64,000 nt of DNA, taken from Magnolia sinica (lineage: Eukaryota; Streptophyta; Magnoliopsida; Magnoliales; Magnoliaceae). The position numbers and the translations under genes were made by a program. Shown here one piece after another: positions 35,367 through 47,116 of this stretch. The notes beneath the pieces are model-generated. The model had not been told where the DNA came from. It saw nothing but the letters and a program-made list of their open reading frames with translations, and searched no databases. Location of the stretch: assembly GCF_029962835.1 (NCBI RefSeq), contig NC_080582.1, forward strand, positions 24,932,032-24,996,031, read 5' to 3'. Each line of letters begins with the position of its first letter. The stretch's first letter is position 1.

Positions 35367-37087
35367 TGTCATCAAAAACAGTTACCTGTTAAAGATCTTT
35401 AAAAATGATGGAAAAAATCAAAAGCTGGAAGAATAAAAAGGCTGAACCGTAAGGCAAGTTTCGGTTTAGGTTTGGCTATTCAGAATGCTTTTGTTGATTA
35501 CCAATGATATCATGAAAGTTGAGAATTGGACCTTTAATTGTGATAAGTCAAGGTTGCATTACACACCCATGGAACTCAATATTTAGAATTATTCCAATCG
35601 ATGGATTAATACTCTGAACTTGACTATGAAGTTTACCGTGCACTTGAGTCTAGGAGAAAGTAATGCCCAACATTCATGAATCCGAGAATTCTATTGACCG
35701 GATTGTTTTACAAAAATCACTCGGTTTTATAGGAATTGTTGCATAATTCTTAAATTATTTTTCGCATACTTTGCTTGGGACTAGTAACATGCTAGTTGGG
35801 GATTGTATTGAGGGTCAAATATTGCATATTAGACCCCAGTTATTACCTAATTTTACGCACATGATACTATTTAATCCCTATTTTAATCATGTTTGTGCTG
35901 CAAGGTGAATTTAGGAGCCTGGACTGAAAAATGGTACTAAAAGCATAGATTTAACGCTCAAAAATAACCAAGGCATGGGACGGACCCCAGGGGACCGAGA
36001 TCGAAGAATGTACACGCTAGAGATCCGAGAAAATCAAGCAATTCATGCTAAAGAGGTCTGAAAGTCGTCCTGAGTGCAAGATCACAGGGTTCTCACCATC
36101 TGTTTGGCTTGAAACTTTATATTTGGCCTAAGGACCCTAAATTAATTGTACATGTCAAATTTCAGCCATTGACTCTTTGTGGAAGTGGCCCAACGGATAG
36201 ATTAGCCCATAAATCACTGAGTTGGGGCCCACCTGATCTCTGAATATGCTTCAAATTTGGTATAACCCCTTAACTTGGATGAGAGGGAGGATGGACAGAG
36301 CGGATTTATTAGAAACATCACCGTGGGCCCAACAACCAATTGCGAGAGTGCACATGCATGTGCACCAACCGTGCACCAAACAAAGGATCGGGTCAAACAT
36401 GGTTTAACCTGATAAAACAAAGAAGGAAAAATCTTCTTCCTTCCGCAATTAACAGATGGACATCCTTTGTGAGCTTTAATGGCCCACCACCATGGACTGG
36501 TTTGGTGATCTAAACTATCCATTCTATCCAGAGGGTGGCCACAACCCTAGCCATGGAGTCTGTCTGGTCCCATGCACACGTACACACGTGGATCGCCGAA
36601 AAATGCAGGATGAATGGAGGAGGGATTTAATAAGTGGGCCGCACCAAACTCGACCAAAACCACTCCTTCCCGACTGTTTTTTCGCCAGGGTGGATTTCTC
36701 GAAAAACATCACTTTGGGGCCCACCGATCATTGCAGTGTGCTCTGTTTTCTACAAGCCCTGCGTCCGTGACAACCGACCGCAGTGGGCCGTTCTGTGATC
36801 ATGGCCATGATCGGATGGCCGATCTGGACCATCCAGAAGCCTGGAAAGGTGCGTTTGACCCCATCCATGAAGTCCAAACAAAGTTTGGGACGATCAGCGT
36901 CCCAAGAATCTCGGCCAAACGCGGCTGCTTTTGCGTTTCCCGCACACACTGCTGCGAAAGGCTACGTAAACTGCCTTTTCCACCGACTCCGCCACTCCAG
37001 CACCAACCCTCCTTGTGACTATAAAAGAGAGAGAGGCAGAGAACGTGAGGGGCATCTATTCCTTAGACGTGAAGTGGAGAATGTGGA

Positions 37088-37169
<82 letters not shown>

Positions 37170-37948
37170 ACGATGATCATTGTTAAGAGCTTAGCTTCAT
37201 CATGACTATGATAAGCTAAACCTCTTAGCTAGGGCAAAGAGGTGAGGCTTGTAATGTGATGGGAGACTTTTTGTTTATGCCTTCTAATTCATGTTTAAAT
37301 TGAATTGATTTTGATTCTAGTTTGATTATAAGGAATGCCTTTAGTTTTTAATGGTTCGTTGTACTTAAATTACAATGGATCTACGATATCTTTAAGCATA
37401 TTTTTTTTCTTTATTGTGATTATAAAATTAGGAACCCTGTTGTTCACCATTGCCCCTTGGACATGGTTGGATGATGAAATTCTTCCTAACATTCATACAT
37501 CTCTCAGATTGGTTGTGGATTAGTTAAATTCTATTGTTTGCTTTGTCTCATGGTCATGGCCTTGTGATGGAATCCATTCTAATTCATATACTTCTCATAT
37601 CTTGAAAACTAGATCAAAGGAAGTTCAAATTTGATTTTTAATATTATATCCTCCAACTGGATAAAGATGAGACTCTAAATCCAGTTGTGTTCGTGAATCA
37701 AGCATAGATCTCCATAATCTCTACAAGTGGATCCTTGGTACTCTAGTTTCCCACCTTTGAATTTTATAAGTTTTAGTTAAAGTGATTCACTATTATTCTC
37801 TCAAATTTTCCTGATTTAGATTACATCTTCTTCTAGTTCTAGTTCTAGTTACTTTTAGATTACATACAAGGTTCAGTCCCTGTGGATTCGACCTCGATCT
37901 TACCAAGATTATTACTACATCGCGACCCTATACTTGGGGTGATGAACA
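35367..37948 (+). repeat. 3' LTR of retrotransposon T
   Basis: Direct-repeat partner of 24199-26776 and 2,582 bp long. It differs from the 5' LTR mainly by point changes and by a large expanded (GA)n-(GT)n microsatellite at about 37088-37167. It ends GGGGTGATGAACA and is followed by the target copy TTAAT. Confidence 0.85.
37088..37167. repeat. Compound (GA)n(GT)n microsatellite
   Basis: A long run of GA units followed directly by GT units, inside the 3' LTR. The 5' LTR equivalent (about 25930) has only GAGACAGAGAGATAG, so expansion happened after insertion of the retroelement. Confidence 0.9.
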
Positions 37949-37953
37949 TTAAT

Positions 37954-40004
37954 CTCTCTCTAATCTTTCTTTCTTTTGTCTTTTTCTTTCTTAATTTCTC
38001 CCTAATCTTTCTAATATTTTTCTCTATTAATCACTCTCTATACTTACTAGAAAATGGTAGAAATGAGAGGGAGTTAGGGAGTTTTTGTGATAGAGATTTT
38101 AAGATAGAGAATGAATAATGGAAAGATGGAAGGGTAAAATAGAGATAAAAAGAATAAAAGAATGATGACTAGTATGGTAGGGATATGGGTAGCATGAGAA
38201 TGGCATGGGTTTCTTTGACTAATGGGGAGAGAGTGACATGAGTGATGGATGGCTTAATTGATGGATGGATTGATAGATTGATGGATTGATTGATTGATAA
38301 ATTAACTGATTTGACAACATGGGGATTTATGCAAGTGGGGCCGCGTGCATTGGGCGGCCCACCTTGGATTGTACCAAAATTGTAACTTTTAATCTCGAGG
38401 TCAAAATGGAATGTGCTACGTGGAGTTGGAATCGTAACGCCCACGATCGCTAGGGTACAAGTCTCGGGTTATTGAGATACAAAAATAAGGTAACAATCAA
38501 AACTCATAAATTCAGTCTGATGAAAACATACTAGCATCGAAAACGAAACATACAGAGGGTTAATTAAGGTACAAGTCTTACATTGCCCACGCTAAAAAAG
38601 GCTTCCCCTATGTCACTTTTTCGGGATTAAAATAACACGTAACTTCTTCCGCACTCCAAACCCTACAACTAATAATCCAAGGACAAGGGCATTTTTATCC
38701 GAAAGTTTTTCCAAAGCTTGTCAGAAGGCCATCCTTGGAATATTTAAAAGGTGAACCTATTTAGAGAATTTGACCACACATCGAGGCCAATACGGTCAAA
38801 ATCCCATATATTTAGCAACAAGATATATAGTTAGGCCGTCAGGACGTTGTATTTCAAACCGTAATTATTATTGTTACCTATGATCAAAATAATTGTGTAA
38901 TGAATTGGTGGATTTTGTTAGCGTCTCTTTTATATAGTATATATAGCACCCAGAGAGTCCAGGTAGAATTTAGATTTTATAATCGACAAATAAGAGATTC
39001 TTTGTCAACCTCATCCAAACTCAAAAAATGCATGGAGCTACCATAAGCACACACTTTATAGAGAATTTGGGAGAAGGTGGGCTAAGGGCATCTACCATAG
39101 ACGCGTGGAGTAATGATGGGATCCAATCATCATCAAATCCAACTTCCTAAAGGAATGTCCATGTATCATGGGATTAGCATGATTAAGGGTACGTGGCTGG
39201 TTTTATAGTTAAAATCATCCATATGTATGTGTTTCACAATCTTAATTATAAAATCATAACCGTCAATTAGATTAAAACAAATTAACAAATCTCACTTGTT
39301 ATTCAAATATGCACCCAATCTTTTAAATTTTATTTTCTATCGTGATCACACAAATTATCATTAGGTAATCATATCATTAATTATTATCATGCATAATAGA
39401 CTACATTATGAAAATTGTATTGTATGCATGCCAGTACCATAGCTCAAGCAAATATTCCATTCGTGAAAATCTTGATAATCTAGCAAAATCTTCCATGTAA
39501 TTTTATAAATTTAAAATACATTATATTAAAAAATATACAGGAAAAATTCAATTCAATACAGGTCTTCTGTAGAAGATATGCAGTAATCTAAATACAACGC
39601 CAGGCAAATTTCTTTGCCCAAGCTCGTAACAACGTTGTGAGCAAGACCAATCCATCGAGCCCACAGGATAAGGGTGTTCGTTGTCCATATTTCCTGACAC
39701 GTGGTACATAGTGCTGTGAATCCAGACCGTCTATCAAGTGGGTCCTATCTGTACATAGCCCACAGTCGATAATCACACTAAACAGTAGTCCTGGTCATCA
39801 GTTCAGCAATATGCTGACCGTTAACCATTTCCATTCCATCATCAGTCTCAAGGCCGCTGGACGTATGGGTAGGATGGTCCGTGCCATTTCATGTTCAACT
39901 GAGGGGTATCCACAGATGGGACCCACTAGATAGATGGTGTGGATCTAGAGATATTTGGTAAAGAAGGCAAGAAATTGGTGACGGCCATGGATCATGGACC
40001 ACAA
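37954..40004. other. Non-coding stretch with an LTR-like fragment
   Basis: AT-rich. Near 38433 a segment begins CGTAACGCCCACGATCGCTA, resembling the start of gypsy LTRs, and continues unassignably for some hundreds of bases. Short ATTGATTGATTG repeats occur near 38280. No exon was recognised. If the USP-domain gene at 40005-41525 once had downstream kinase exons on the minus strand, they should lie here; I do not see them. Confidence 0.4.
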
Positions 40005-40530
40005 TCAGGTGAACATGGATGAAAAGCATCTACAACAAAAGGGTCGACTTCCCTTGTCGAGAGGTGAAGATGGAGAATAGATCATCTGATCGGTCACTTC
40101 CTTTCCTTCGCATATGATTTTAACTTTGCAGAAATCAGGAGCGTTCTTCTGTATGTGTCTTGCTTTTCCCCTTCCCTTCCTAAAAAAGAAACAAAAGAGA
40201 TGAATTAAAGGTAGAATGTATTCACGAAGTTTTCAATTCTAACAAGTGGGGCCATAGTTCTCTAATCCGGACAATCGATCTGTTGCATCATACCGCTGCT
40301 CGTGCGGGGCTAAAAGTATCACAGATAGGGGTATACCAGATTGTTCCATTACAAATCCATCAAAATTGATTTCTTTGCCAAATCTCACTCACCCAGTAGT
40401 TCACTTCTAACTCCTTCTAGACAAACTCTTGATGCTTCTAGCTACCACATTGTGAGTTTGAGAGGTGGAGTGTTAGATGTAAATATCTTGTTAGCTAACA
40501 CACCTTCCATCCTAGGGTAGAATAGTATCT

Positions 40531-40535
<5 letters not shown>

Positions 40536-40563
<28 letters not shown>
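40536..40563. repeat. (TA)n microsatellite
   Basis: About 28 bp of alternating TA immediately at the 5' boundary of the LTR fragment that follows. Confidence 0.9.
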
Positions 40564-40564
<1 letters not shown>

Positions 40565-40568
<4 letters not shown>

Positions 40569-41191
40569 CCAAGTCGATGACAGAAGTAATCTTGACCGTC
40601 AGAACTTAAAACAGACGTACCTCTAAACTGGAATGAGCCATCGGACATACCATGTATGATTTTGGGGTAGGACGACCTACTTTAGCTACCCTGCTGGGTT
40701 GTGAACACCGAACTTATGAATTACCATCAGATTGACAGTTGAATCCCTGTTTTAATTTCATTTTTACTATTTATAGTAAGTTTTATTTTGAGAATAACTC
40801 TTCATCCGTTGGGCTTTAGGAGTTGCGCCCAACATGAAAAGTGCTTAGAATAGTTAGGGGAACATCATGGTTCAGCCAGTCAAAAACCATGTGCACTAGT
40901 AGGAATCATGACTGTCCATAAATAGTAAGTTTACTATTTATAGTAAGTCACAATTTCTAGGAGTTTTAGTTATAGTATGATTCCGAAACTTCTCCCTAGG
41001 GTTTGTAGTCTTATTTAAAGAGTTGTAAACTCGTTTTTCATCAACAATAAAATTATTTCAAATATTTTAGAATTATTTCTGTTTTCTTTTCCAAGTGGAT
41101 TCGAGGTTTCTCAGTGAGGAGTCCAGAGTAGTTACGTAACAGTTATGTCCTAAGGAAGATAGTACCCCACCTCACGTCCTTCCCCGCATCA
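40565..41191 (+). mobile_element. Short-LTR family (TGATG...CATCA) copy 3, 5'-truncated
   Basis: Matches the copies at 8347 and 11258/23230 from GGCCAAGTCGATGACAG onward, and ends TCCTTCCCCGCATCA at 41191. The first ~50 bp of the family, including TGATG, are missing; a (TA)n tract abuts the break. It lies in the intron of the USP-domain fragment. Confidence 0.65.
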
Positions 41192-41525
41192 GACACACAC
41201 ACACACAAATAGTTTATACATATTTATATAGTTTAAAATATCAATGAATAATCATCTCAGTATATGCATAGCCTACTTTGTTAATATACGTTGATGAGAC
41301 ATAATTATATGGTTGCTTTTCGTTATATAGCTTATCCAAAAGATGGCCCACTATTTTGATGGTTCGTATGTGCTTCAATTAGAAGGTAGATACGATGATT
41401 TGTAGGTGTACGTACCTGATATTGGATGTCCCCAGTACTAGCTTTCCAATGTTCTCAACCGGAATGAGTCGGAGAATGGCCTTCTCTGTGAAGTTACTTT
41501 CTATAAGAACAGTGTCCACTTTTAC

Positions 41526-42715
41526 CTGTCAGTTTTTTTTTTTTTCTTCTTAGTATTATTATCATCAGTTATATGAACATTAGATGGAGTACATAGACTG
41601 TGTACCCCTTATAACATAAGCCATTATGCTGCCCAATAGATCAATCCAAACCGTTCATTAGGTGCACTGATGGGCCCAACCATCTAACTCTTAACATGAT
41701 ATGGACCATTCAACTGGTGGGCCCATCTTGACAATTTGGTAGCCTGAAAATAGCTTTTGTTAGATTCTTTTCTTCTGTCCTCCTTGGATCAAGAAATTAA
41801 AGGCTATTGCTCCACTTTTTCTTTAACTTTCCATCGACGGCATGCAGTCAGTTGATGGAAATTTCTGATCAAATTAATTTCAGGCCATGGCATCTCCACC
41901 ATGGAACTCACTAGATGAATGGTCTTAACGGTGCTCACATCATATTGAGGTCCAACCACTCATGGAAGCCCTCTTAAGTCCAGCACCTTTACATACAGCA
42001 GTGTACCATCGTAGTGCATTAGGTGGTCCCCACTGTGTAAATAATCATAGGTAGATTTGCCGGTTGGCTTATCATGTATGCCACGGTTTTTTTTTTTTTT
42101 TTTGACTAAAGTAGCCTCTTGATAATGCCAAATGCCCCAAAAATTAGGATTTTAAAAAATGGTTCACATGACCCTCTCACATTTTTATTTTTATTTTTTC
42201 TTTCTTTCTTTTTAAAAAATTAAGACGAAATTGCCATTACTTGGAGCCTACTGCCCATATAGACCTTCTTCTTCTTCTTTTGTTGTTTTGTCAGGACCCT
42301 TCTTCCTTTTCAAGCATGTCTTTCCAAGGACCCACCACCACCCGCTCCGACTACATTTTCTGGCATACGGTCACCGCCATCAACCTCTCCGGTGTATGGG
42401 TACAATCAACAACTTCTATGACCCTAAAAATGAGTATTGCTTTTGCTCCACATTTCTTAGAGAAGGAAGACATTTTGAATTGATTTATCTTCATTTCTTA
42501 GAGAAGGAAGACATTTTGAATTGATTTATTGTTATTAGTATTATTATTTTGCAGAATAATATTTTCTTAAAGATGGAAGTCACTTTTGGTGGTAGATAAA
42601 GAGTGATAGTTATGGTTGTTGTCATTGAGAGAAGTGATTGTCGAAAGGGTTTTGAGGTGTAAATGAATGATTGTAGTTATCATATGGAAGACAGTAAAGG
42701 AGTTATAATTAGAAT
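41526..42715. other. Unassigned stretch with a 41-bp tandem duplication
   Basis: No further exon of the USP gene was recognised upstream. A short GGGCCCA-type segment occurs near 41660-41730. Two adjacent 41-bp copies starting CATTTCTTAGAGAAGGAAGA lie at 42451-42491 and 42492-42532. The small frames here match nothing I know. Confidence 0.4.
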
Positions 42716-42959
42716 TTATTTTATTTTACTTTATTTTATTTTTTGGAGAAAGAGGATTTCATTCATAAGCCAGGATTTACAGGGAATGGACATTCAGAGT
42801 ACTTCAGGATAAAAGGACCTGAAAGTAGCCTATCATAAAACAAAGAACAAAAAACCGGGAATAACTGGACCTATCAAAAGAAAACAAAACCGAACGGCTG
42901 CCCCCACAATATGTATGGGCCCCTAAGGAACCCCCGAGCGAATGGCACCTAGACCGACT

Positions 42960-45900
42960 CTATTAAGGAAAAGGTTGCCCCTGATGCATCTAGGAAGAAG
43001 AGAAAGATGCCTGACCAGAGAGTTCGCCTGGGAGGAGCTGGCCAACCGTGCCATTCCATCTGCCGGTTTGTTCCCTTCTCTGAAGATATGAGAAAAAATA
43101 ACCTAACCGGCTTTGGAAATTTCCAGAATACGGGCCACCCAATAAGACCATTTCCAGCTATGCATGACTGTCCCGTTTAAAAAAACTAATGACTAGGCTG
43201 GAATCTGATTCCACTTCGATCTGACGAAAGCCAAGCTAGGAACACAGCAGCAGTCCCTCATAAATTACTATCAGTTCAGCATAGATATTAGAAGCTAGGC
43301 CGAAGGCTGAAGCGAAAGCAAAGATGAAATCTCCTCTATCATTTCTACAGATGCCACCACCGCCAGAAGGGCCCGGATTACCTCTAGCAGATCTGTCTAC
43401 ATTTAGCTTGACCCATCCCTGAAGCGGTTTTTGCCACCTGATGATTGAAAAGGAGCGGATAGTGTGAGTGGAGGCCTTAATCCCCAACACAGATACTGCC
43501 GACCTGCTGGGAGGTGGACGAAGTATTGCGGGGAAATGAGCAGCAAGTGATGAAAGGCAACGAGTTACTTTTGCACGGATAGACGAAGCATGGAATTTCT
43601 TCTCTTCAAATCTTGCATCGTTGCGAGCCTTCCAAATCTCCCACAGGATAACGCAGGGGGAGATTTGGTCAAGAGGGGATATTTTGCGGTTAGACGGATT
43701 CCACCAGGCTACCAACATGGTATCCACATCAGAGATGGAGTTGCAGACGATACCAAAAACACCCCCAAAAAAATTCCAGATGTTGGACACAACCAGACTG
43801 TTAACAAAAATGTGGTCTAGGGATTCTACCGATCGACAATTGGAGAGAGGATCTGAACCACAATTACAATAGGATGCCAGAGAAACTCCCTGCTTTTGCA
43901 CTTCCAGATCAACCAGGGTAGCTATGTTGAAGAGTCTCCATACAGAAACAGAGATTCTAGGGGGCACACTAGCATGCCAAACCCAACAAGACCAGGCCTT
44001 ATGCAGATTGCACATTCTACAAATATTTCAGGATGAGCTAACCGAGAAGATACCGGATGGAGTGAGCCGCCAGAAACGAGAGTCCAGGGTGTCAAAGAGA
44101 CAGAAACCGGCCTGGAAGATAAAATCAACTATATGCTGCGGAAGATAGCCGAAGACCGAAGAGGGAGGGAGAAGGTCAGCCGACACGAAAACCTAATTCA
44201 CCTTGATCGCGAGGAGACTGGAAGGGATCGATGAGTGGAGTGAAGGAGCAGCGAGCCTAAACCCAACCAATTCTCATACCAGAAATTGCAGGTTCCGTGG
44301 CCAATTTTTCATTGAGCATGTTAGTCCAGAATAGGTAGCAAGTCACATGTCTTCTTCCCCATTGGGGATGAGAAAATAAGGGGATTGATCCGACCTTGAG
44401 AAGAAGTTGCCGCACAATACTTGGAGGTCATAAATTTCTTCCATAGGCTAGAGTTTTCCTTGCTAGAGAAGGCCCACCCCAGCTTCATACGAAGGGCTTT
44501 CATGAAGTCCTATAGGAATCTGATATCCAGTCTCCCTTCGGCCTTAGGGAAGCCGACTGATTTCCACCGGACCCAATTATGCTTCTTCTTGTCTTCAGAC
44601 CAACACCATAGGAAATTAGCAAAATAACGCTCTAACATATTCAACACCTGGATAGGGATTATCGAGGCTGCCAGAGAATGGACGGGGATGCTCCCGAGGA
44701 CATGACACAGAAGGACTAGACGCCCAGCCTGGGAGAGACAGTGCGCATGCCAACCGCAAATCAGGGCTTCTATCTTATTGATCAGAGGCTGGAACGCACT
44801 TGTCTTGACTCTACCAAAAGCAATAAAGATCTCAAGGTAGATAAAGCTGAAGTGAGAAACCACAATCCCCAGAAATCTCTCAACCGATCTGATTCTGGAA
44901 GACAATAACTTGCTGGAGCAGAATAACGTACATTTGGGGTAATTGATTTTTTGCCCGGAGGATAATTGGTATTTCAGGAGAAAGGCCGAGAGCGAACACA
45001 GGGACCGGCGCTCTTCATTGGTGAAAAGAACTATATCGATAACATGTAGGAGGTGTGAAACCTGCATACACCCCCTCATGAGCTTATATGGGGTGCACAT
45101 CCCTGAATTTATAAGACGAGAGATACCCCTACTGAGAACTTCAGCAGCTAGAATAAATAGACTGGGGGACAGAGGGTCCCCCTGATGAATTCCTCTAGAG
45201 GACTTAGAAAAGCCCATAGCTTCCCCATTAATGAGAATCGAGTACCAAGCACTATTCCAACAGGTTTCGACCATGTGAACCTAAGGCAGGCTAAAGCCAA
45301 ATTTTATCAGAACCTGTTTAAGGAAGTTCCAGTCCAGCTTATCATAGGCATTTTTCATATCCAGCTTTAGAATAATATTACCCCCACGAACTTTTCGATT
45401 GATATCCCTAGCCAATTCTTGCATAGTGCAATGCTCTTCACCATGGAGTGGCCTTTAACGAAAGCACCTTGCTCAGGGGAGATCTGGTCAGGTTGAACTT
45501 CATTTAGCCTGGCAGCGATGATGCTAGCTATAATCTTATATAGACAATTATAGAGGCTGATGGGGTGGTAATCAGCAAAGGATCTAGGGTAATGAGTGTT
45601 AGGAATTAAGCAGATAAGAGTAACCGAGACTACCCTGGGGAAACTACCTCCTTCAAAGATGTGAATTACCGCTTTGAGGAGGTCAGCCCCTACTATGTTC
45701 CAGCAAGCTGAGAAGAAGCTTGCAGCAAAACCATATGGGCCTGGAGCCCCATCTTTGGGAATATCTCTGACTACACGATAAACTTCCTGAAGAGTAGGCG
45801 TAGCCAAAAGTCTGAGATTCTGCTCCTGTAGAAGGGTGCGAGGAATGACGTCAAGTAAATTAGCATGAAAAACAGAGCTTTCAGCAGTGAACGCCGCTGA

Positions 45901-47116
45901 GAAATGCCGCACAACCGCTGCCTTGATCTCTGCTGCATCCTCCACTCGACGCCCATCCTCCAACACTATGGATCTGATAAAAGATCGGCGCTGTCTCTCA
46001 ATAATGGAGTAGTGAAAAAGCTTGGTGTTCCTATCTCCTTCTTCAAGCCAACAAACCCTTGCCTTTTGCTTCCAATATATTTCTTCCATCAACTCTAGAC
46101 GTTTGAGATCTTCAGACGCTGCTACAACAAGGGGCTGCCAGTCATGACTTGGGCTGGCTAACAGAGGAGTCCTGCAGATGCTTTTCCAGATCAGCTAGGT
46201 TCCAATCTGCTTCCCTGACCTTAGCAAAAATGTTCCCAAAGGTATCTTTATTCCAGATTCTGAGTACCCTCTTAACCGCTTTTAGCTTAAGAAGAATATT
46301 GAACACAGGGTGGGTAGCTCCACTGTCCATCCAAGCCTGATGGACCACCTGCTGGAAGCCATCGTGGAGAACCCACATCCGTTGAAATCGAAAAGGCCTG
46401 GAGGAAACTGAAACCTACTGAGGAGCGGACAGCAAGAGGAGAGCGTGATCTGAGTTAATTCGAGTCAAATGTTCGACGAAGAAAGAAGGAAGAGCAGATA
46501 GTCAATCATTGTTTATGAGAACCATGTCTAGTCTCGCCCAGACTTTAGAAGCTCCAGCTTGGTTGTTCGACCAGGTAAACCTAGGGTCGACGAACCCCGC
46601 ATCTGATAAGTTCGCAATGTTAATCGCCTCTATGAACTCGGCTGAGCTAGGGGCGTCTAGGGGTCTTCGACTTCTCCTCTCATTAGAGCTAGCAACGACA
46701 TTAAAGTCGCTGCTCACTGCCCAAGGGCCCTGCAGAGCGGAAGATAGAACCGCCAGCTCCTGCTAGAGAGATCTCCTAATTCGTCTGTCACAACTGGAAT
46801 ATACAAAATTCAGATTTATAGGAGATTGAATATTCAAAAAATGAATGACTACATTGATAGCTTGGGGAGAAAAAGAGTGCACTGAGAGCGAGATAAAACT
46901 TTTGAAGAAAAGCCAGATCTTGCCGCCAATAGAGGAATTGGAGCAAGAGGAGTGGAACCCAAGCTTGAGGCCCGTTCCAACATGCTTATCATCTCCAAGC
47001 ATAGGTTCAAAAATAGCAAGAATGCATGGGTTGTGAGGGGCCACTAATCTTTTCACAGATCTGATGGTCCTTTGATTCCCGATGCTTCGAACATTCCAAA
47101 CTAGAACCTTATCCAT
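42960..47116 (-). pseudogene. LINE ORF2: endonuclease, reverse transcriptase, RNase H, broken
   Basis: Starts ATG 47116 with the APE-type endonuclease (MDKVLVWNVRSIGNQRTIRS; SSDFNVVAS; DPRFTWSNNQ; ARLDMVLIN). Reverse transcriptase follows (about 46090-44510): DGAPGPYGFAASFF, FADYHPISLYNCLYKIIASI, SPEQGAFVKGHS, LKLDMKNAYDKLDWNFLKQV, SRGIHQGDPLSPSLF. The catalytic YADD is replaced by HVID in HLLHVIDIVLF (about 45045), so it is catalytically dead. The zinc-binding RVT domain (about 44015-43750) is followed by RNase H (about 43430-43230, LNVDRSARGNPGPSGGGG). Frameshifts or stops lie near 46735, 46390, 46110, 45385, 45295 (TAG), 44505-44320 and 44020. No intact stretch exceeds about 260 codons. 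RNase H at the end marks the plant L1 subgroup that carries it. Confidence 0.85.

Larger units (their letters stand above)
24199..37948 (+). mobile_element. 13.75-kb non-autonomous LTR retrotransposon (family T), tRNA-Asp primed
   Basis: Two LTRs of about 2.58 kb (24199-26776 and 35367-37948) in direct orientation, a primer-binding site immediately inside the 5' LTR, and a perfect 5-bp target duplication TTAAT (24194-24198 and 37949-37953). The 5' LTR begins TA instead of TG, probably a G-to-A decay; the 3' LTR begins TGTCATC, and both end TGAACA. The internal part (26777-35366) contains an interrupted acidic reading frame but no protease, reverse transcriptase, RNase H or integrase motifs. 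Two later insertions sit in it: 27826-29445 and a 4-kb solo LTR at 30721-34692. The tRNA-Asp-type primer site is used by Athila/Tat-lineage gypsy elements, so this is best read as a non-autonomous derivative of that group. Confidence 0.85.
40005..41525 (-). pseudogene. USP-domain gene fragment (USP/U-box-kinase type), two exons
   Basis: Minus-strand exon one (41525-41416, 110 nt) reads VKVDTVLIESNFTEKAILRL, IPVENIGKLVLGTSNI, and is followed by a GTACGT donor. Exon two starts after a TTTTTTAG acceptor at 40179 and reads KGRGKARHIQKNAPDFCK, VKIICEGKEVTDQM, and on to a TGA at 40005-40007. The phase fits exactly: AG|G restores an arginine codon. The xKLVLGxS and NAPDFCxVxxICEGKE blocks are the second half of the universal stress protein domain found at the N-terminus of plant USP-kinase-U-box proteins (PUB33/PUB52 type). 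The acceptor before exon one is A-rich rather than pyrimidine-rich. The first part of the USP domain and all kinase and U-box exons were not found. The intron carries a short-LTR fragment (40565-41191). Truncated gene or relic; the USP assignment is from motif memory. Confidence 0.65.

Noticed and set aside
42231..42524. Two overlapping plus-strand open frames of 80-97 codons
   Set aside because: They begin in a low-complexity CTTCTT tract and end in a 41-bp tandem duplication. No family match and no splice support.
43590..45370. Plus-strand open frames of 60-85 codons
   Set aside because: They are shadows of the minus-strand LINE ORF2, which explains the region with recognised domains.
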